A stretch of 8,369 nt of DNA from Candidatus Rifleibacteriota bacterium (lineage in GTDB: Bacteria; UBP17; UBA6191; JACPRK01). A program made the translations under genes and the position numbers. The DNA is taken from contig JACQZL010000029.1 of the NCBI GenBank assembly GCA_016213865.1, positions 1 through 8,369 of the forward strand, in the 5' to 3' direction. The notes under the pieces are model-generated. The model saw nothing but the letters and a program-made list of their open reading frames with translations, searched no databases and had not been told where the DNA came from. Shown piece by piece: positions 6,906 to 8,369 of this stretch; the stretch's first letter is position 1; each line of letters opens with the position of its first letter.

Positions 6906-6928
6906 CGATGGAGCGAAGCGACCGGGGC

Positions 6929-6934
6929 TATAAT
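6929..6934 (+). promoter_or_regulatory. TATAAT -10 box, possible promoter of pilM
   Basis: An exact TATAAT stands out in GC-rich DNA 24 nt after the SpoIID stop and 85 nt before the pilM ATG. No good -35 hexamer lies at 16-18 nt; CTGACG at 6902-6907 is too far. It could be an independent start for the pil cluster or a coincidence. Confidence 0.35.
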
Positions 6935-6941
6935 TCTGGAG

Positions 6942-6972
6942 GGCCGTGGAACCTCCCGGCAGGCCCACGGTC
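6942..6972 (+). other. Hairpin in the pilM leader
   Basis: CCGTGG (6944-6949) pairs with CCACGG (6965-6970), extended by one G-U and one G-C pair, giving an 8-bp stem around a 15-nt loop. No T-run follows, so it is not a clear intrinsic terminator. I see no riboswitch core such as that of a c-di-GMP sensor. Confidence 0.35.
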
Positions 6973-7019
6973 AGATAGCCATTGGACGGGATGTCCGGGT
7001 TCTTCTCAGAGGTGACGGG

Positions 7020-8165
7020 ATGCTCAAGTTCGGTACATCGAACACTTCGCTAGGCGTCGACATCGGCAACAGCACGATCAAGGTCGTGCAGATGAAGAAG
7101 GGCGCCAGCGGCCCCATGCTGACGGGCCTGGCGATCGAGCCGGTCCCCGAGAACGCCCTGGTCAACGGCTCCATCAGCGACCCGAAGATCGTGAGCGACA
7201 TCATTCGCAACCTGCGGCGCACGCACGGCCTCAAGACGGACAACTGCGTGACGGCCCTGGCCGCCCAGAACGCCATCCTGAGGTTCGTCCCGTTCCCGGT
7301 CATGCCCGACCCGGAGCTGGAAATCGCCGTCAGGAACGAGGCGGAGCACTACGTCCCGTACTCGCTCGACGAGGTGCACATCGACTTCGCACGGCTGGCC
7401 CAGATCGAAGAAGAAGGCATGAGCCGCTACCTGGTGCTCCTGGTCGTGGCCCAGAAGGACTACATCAACACGCTCGAAGGCGTGTTCAAGGACTCGGGCA
7501 TCGGCCTCGACTCGGTCGACGTGGACACGCTGGCGGTGCTGAACGCGCTGGAGACCAGCATCAAGGCGACCGCCGGGGCGAGGGCGCCCGTCGAGGGGGA
7601 AGGCGGCGACGGGATGGACGCCGGCGCGCCCGGGGGCGAGGGCAAGGGCGAGGTCCTCGCGGTGATCAGCATCGGGGCCCGCACCACGAACGTGAACATC
7701 CTCAAGGACGGCATCCTGCGATTCACTCGCCCGATCCCGATTGCGGGAAACAACATCACCGCCGTCATCCAGAACGTCTTCAAGGAGTCCTTCGCCGAGG
7801 CCGAGCGCACCAAGATCGAAGAGGGCGTCCTCGGCATGGAGGGCGGCGAGGAGGGCGACCAGGAGTTCACCGAGGTCGTCCAGACGACCATCGAGGAGCT
7901 GGCCGGCGAAATCCGAAGGTCGTTCGACTACTTCAAGGCCCAGACGCGCGAGCCCCTCATCCACCGGGTGATCCTGACGGGAGGCTCGTCGAAGCTGAAG
8001 AACCTCGACATGTTCCTGACGAACGAGTTCGGCATCGACGTCGAGATGGCCGATCCGCTGGCCGGGATCGAGGTCCAGGTCAACAACCCCGATCTCCTGC
8101 AGGAGTACCTGCAGGACTTCACGACCGCCATCGGCCTGGCGTTGCGAGGCGTCACCACCGGTTGA
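7020..8165 (+). CDS. pilM: Type IV pilus assembly protein PilM (actin-like ATPase)
   Basis: 381 residues; ATG 7020 has GAGGTG starting 11 nt upstream. PilM is a cytoplasmic actin/FtsA-like ATP-binding protein that holds the N-terminal tail of PilN and links the pilus motor to the PilNOP alignment complex. Visible parts: the phosphate-1 loop L-G-V-D-I-G-N-S-T-I-K-V-V (11-23), the PilM-typical F-P-V-M-P-D-P-E-L-E-I-A-V-R-N-E-A-E-H-Y (92-111), a second phosphate loop V-I-S-I-G-A-R-T-T-N (215-224), R-P-I-P-I-A-G-N-N-I-T, and the adenosine motif L-T-G-G-S-S-K-L (319-326). Length is near normal once two additions are counted: an acidic Gly-rich loop (about 185-210) and a Glu/Gly segment (about 269-284). 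The usual Asp of the second phosphate loop is Ser217. pilN follows 59 nt downstream. Confidence 0.95.
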   Translation: MLKFGTSNTSLGVDIGNSTIKVVQMKKGASGPMLTGLAIEPVPENALVNGSISDPKIVSDIIRNLRRTHGLKTDNCVTALAAQNAILRFVPFPVMPDPELEIAVRNEAEHYVPYSLDEVHIDFARLAQIEEEGMSRYLVLLVVAQKDYINTLEGVFKDSGIGLDSVDVDTLAVLNALETSIKATAGARAPVEGEGGDGMDAGAPGGEGKGEVLAVISIGARTTNVNILKDGILRFTRPIPIAGNNITAVIQNVFKESFAEAERTKIEEGVLGMEGGEEGDQEFTEVVQTTIEELAGEIRRSFDYFKAQTREPLIHRVILTGGSSKLKNLDMFLTNEFGIDVEMADPLAGIEVQVNNPDLLQEYLQDFTTAIGLALRGVTTG

Positions 8166-8224
8166 CGGGCTGTCCAGGCGGCGTGTTCGTGAGCTGACGA
8201 AGGTCCCTGGAGAGGAGCTGGAAG

Positions 8225-8369
8225 ATGATTCGTGTAAACCTCCTCAAGGTCAAGAGGCGAAAGGCGATCGAAATCCCCTTCGGCTGGATTGCCGTCGTGG
8301 CGGTGGCGATCGTGGCCTTCCTCGGTCTCCTCCTGGTCAACATGCAACGCCAGGCCACGCTGGAGGAGA
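8225..8369 (+). CDS. pilN: Type IV pilus assembly protein PilN, 5' part
   Basis: An ATG at 8225, with GGAG 7 nt upstream, opens a frame that runs to the right edge (48 complete codons). The protein starts M-I-R-V-N-L-L-K-V-K-R-R-K, the conserved cytoplasmic tail of PilN that inserts in a groove of PilM (classically I-N-L-L-P), and continues with one membrane helix (about residues 20-39, W-I-A-V-V-A-V-A-I-V-A-F onwards) and then M-Q-R-Q-A-T-L-E-E, the start of the periplasmic coiled coil. Here the position normally held by Pro after N-L-L is Lys. The gene order pilM-pilN supports the call; the rest of the gene, and probably pilO and pilP, lies outside the window. Confidence 0.88.
   Translation, partial: MIRVNLLKVKRRKAIEIPFGWIAVVAVAIVAFLGLLLVNMQRQATLEE

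Noticed and set aside
6985..7022. Direct repeat GACGGGATG before and at the pilM start
   Set aside because: Two 9-mers in GC-rich DNA, the second being the start codon context itself. The first ATG (6991) has no supporting ribosome site or coding frame.

Overview
This is GC-rich bacterial chromosomal DNA, very probably from a diderm (Gram-negative type) bacterium. It holds a MoxR-associated/Bat operon on the minus strand and, diverging from it, a SpoIID-type peptidoglycan lytic transglycosylase followed by the start of a type IV pilus pilMN cluster on the plus strand. Gene content plus two kinds of dispersed palindromic repeat would fit Planctomycetota or another environmental diderm phylum. 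The sequence alone does not fix the taxon, and there is no rRNA or other phylogenetic marker here.

Minus strand, read right to left from about 5424 to 1: a possible promoter (5424-5394); a DUF58 protein (5364-4480); a membrane-anchored BatD-like/DUF4381-like protein (4455-3160); two tandem von Willebrand factor A (VWA) membrane proteins, BatA-like (3092-2052) and BatB-like (2052-1027); a TPR protein with a Gln/Lys-rich linker, BatC-like (1030-86); and the first 26 codons of one more gene running off the left edge (80-1), which by position could be BatD. The last junctions are tight (TAATG, ATGA, 5 nt), so this is one transcription unit. All three VWA-type proteins keep complete MIDAS metal-binding motifs. 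The operon is generally thought to work at the cytoplasmic membrane in envelope or oxidative-stress homeostasis or in assembling other proteins. Its usual MoxR AAA+ ATPase partner is not at the 5' end.

The divergent intergenic region (5365-5648) holds a nested palindrome of the widespread type whose translations read 'FPRKRESR', 'IPAKAGIQ' or 'DSRFRGND'. It also holds a tiny Shine-Dalgarno-led reading frame (Met-Pro-Ile-Thr-stop) directly before the GTG start of the SpoIID gene.

Plus strand: secreted SpoIID/LytB protein (5649-6905), a 114-nt leader with a TATAAT box and a hairpin, pilM (7020-8165) and the start of pilN (8225 to the right edge). PilM is the cytoplasmic actin-like protein that binds the N-terminus of the inner-membrane protein PilN in the type IV pilus alignment complex.

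The most unusual thing seen is a pair of same-orientation imperfect palindromes (about 3117-3208 and 4331-4430) flanking the BatD-like gene and read into it, so that both ends of the predicted protein are encoded by repeat DNA. I did not find a convincing new defence, mobile or metabolic system; the protein-coding content belongs to known families.
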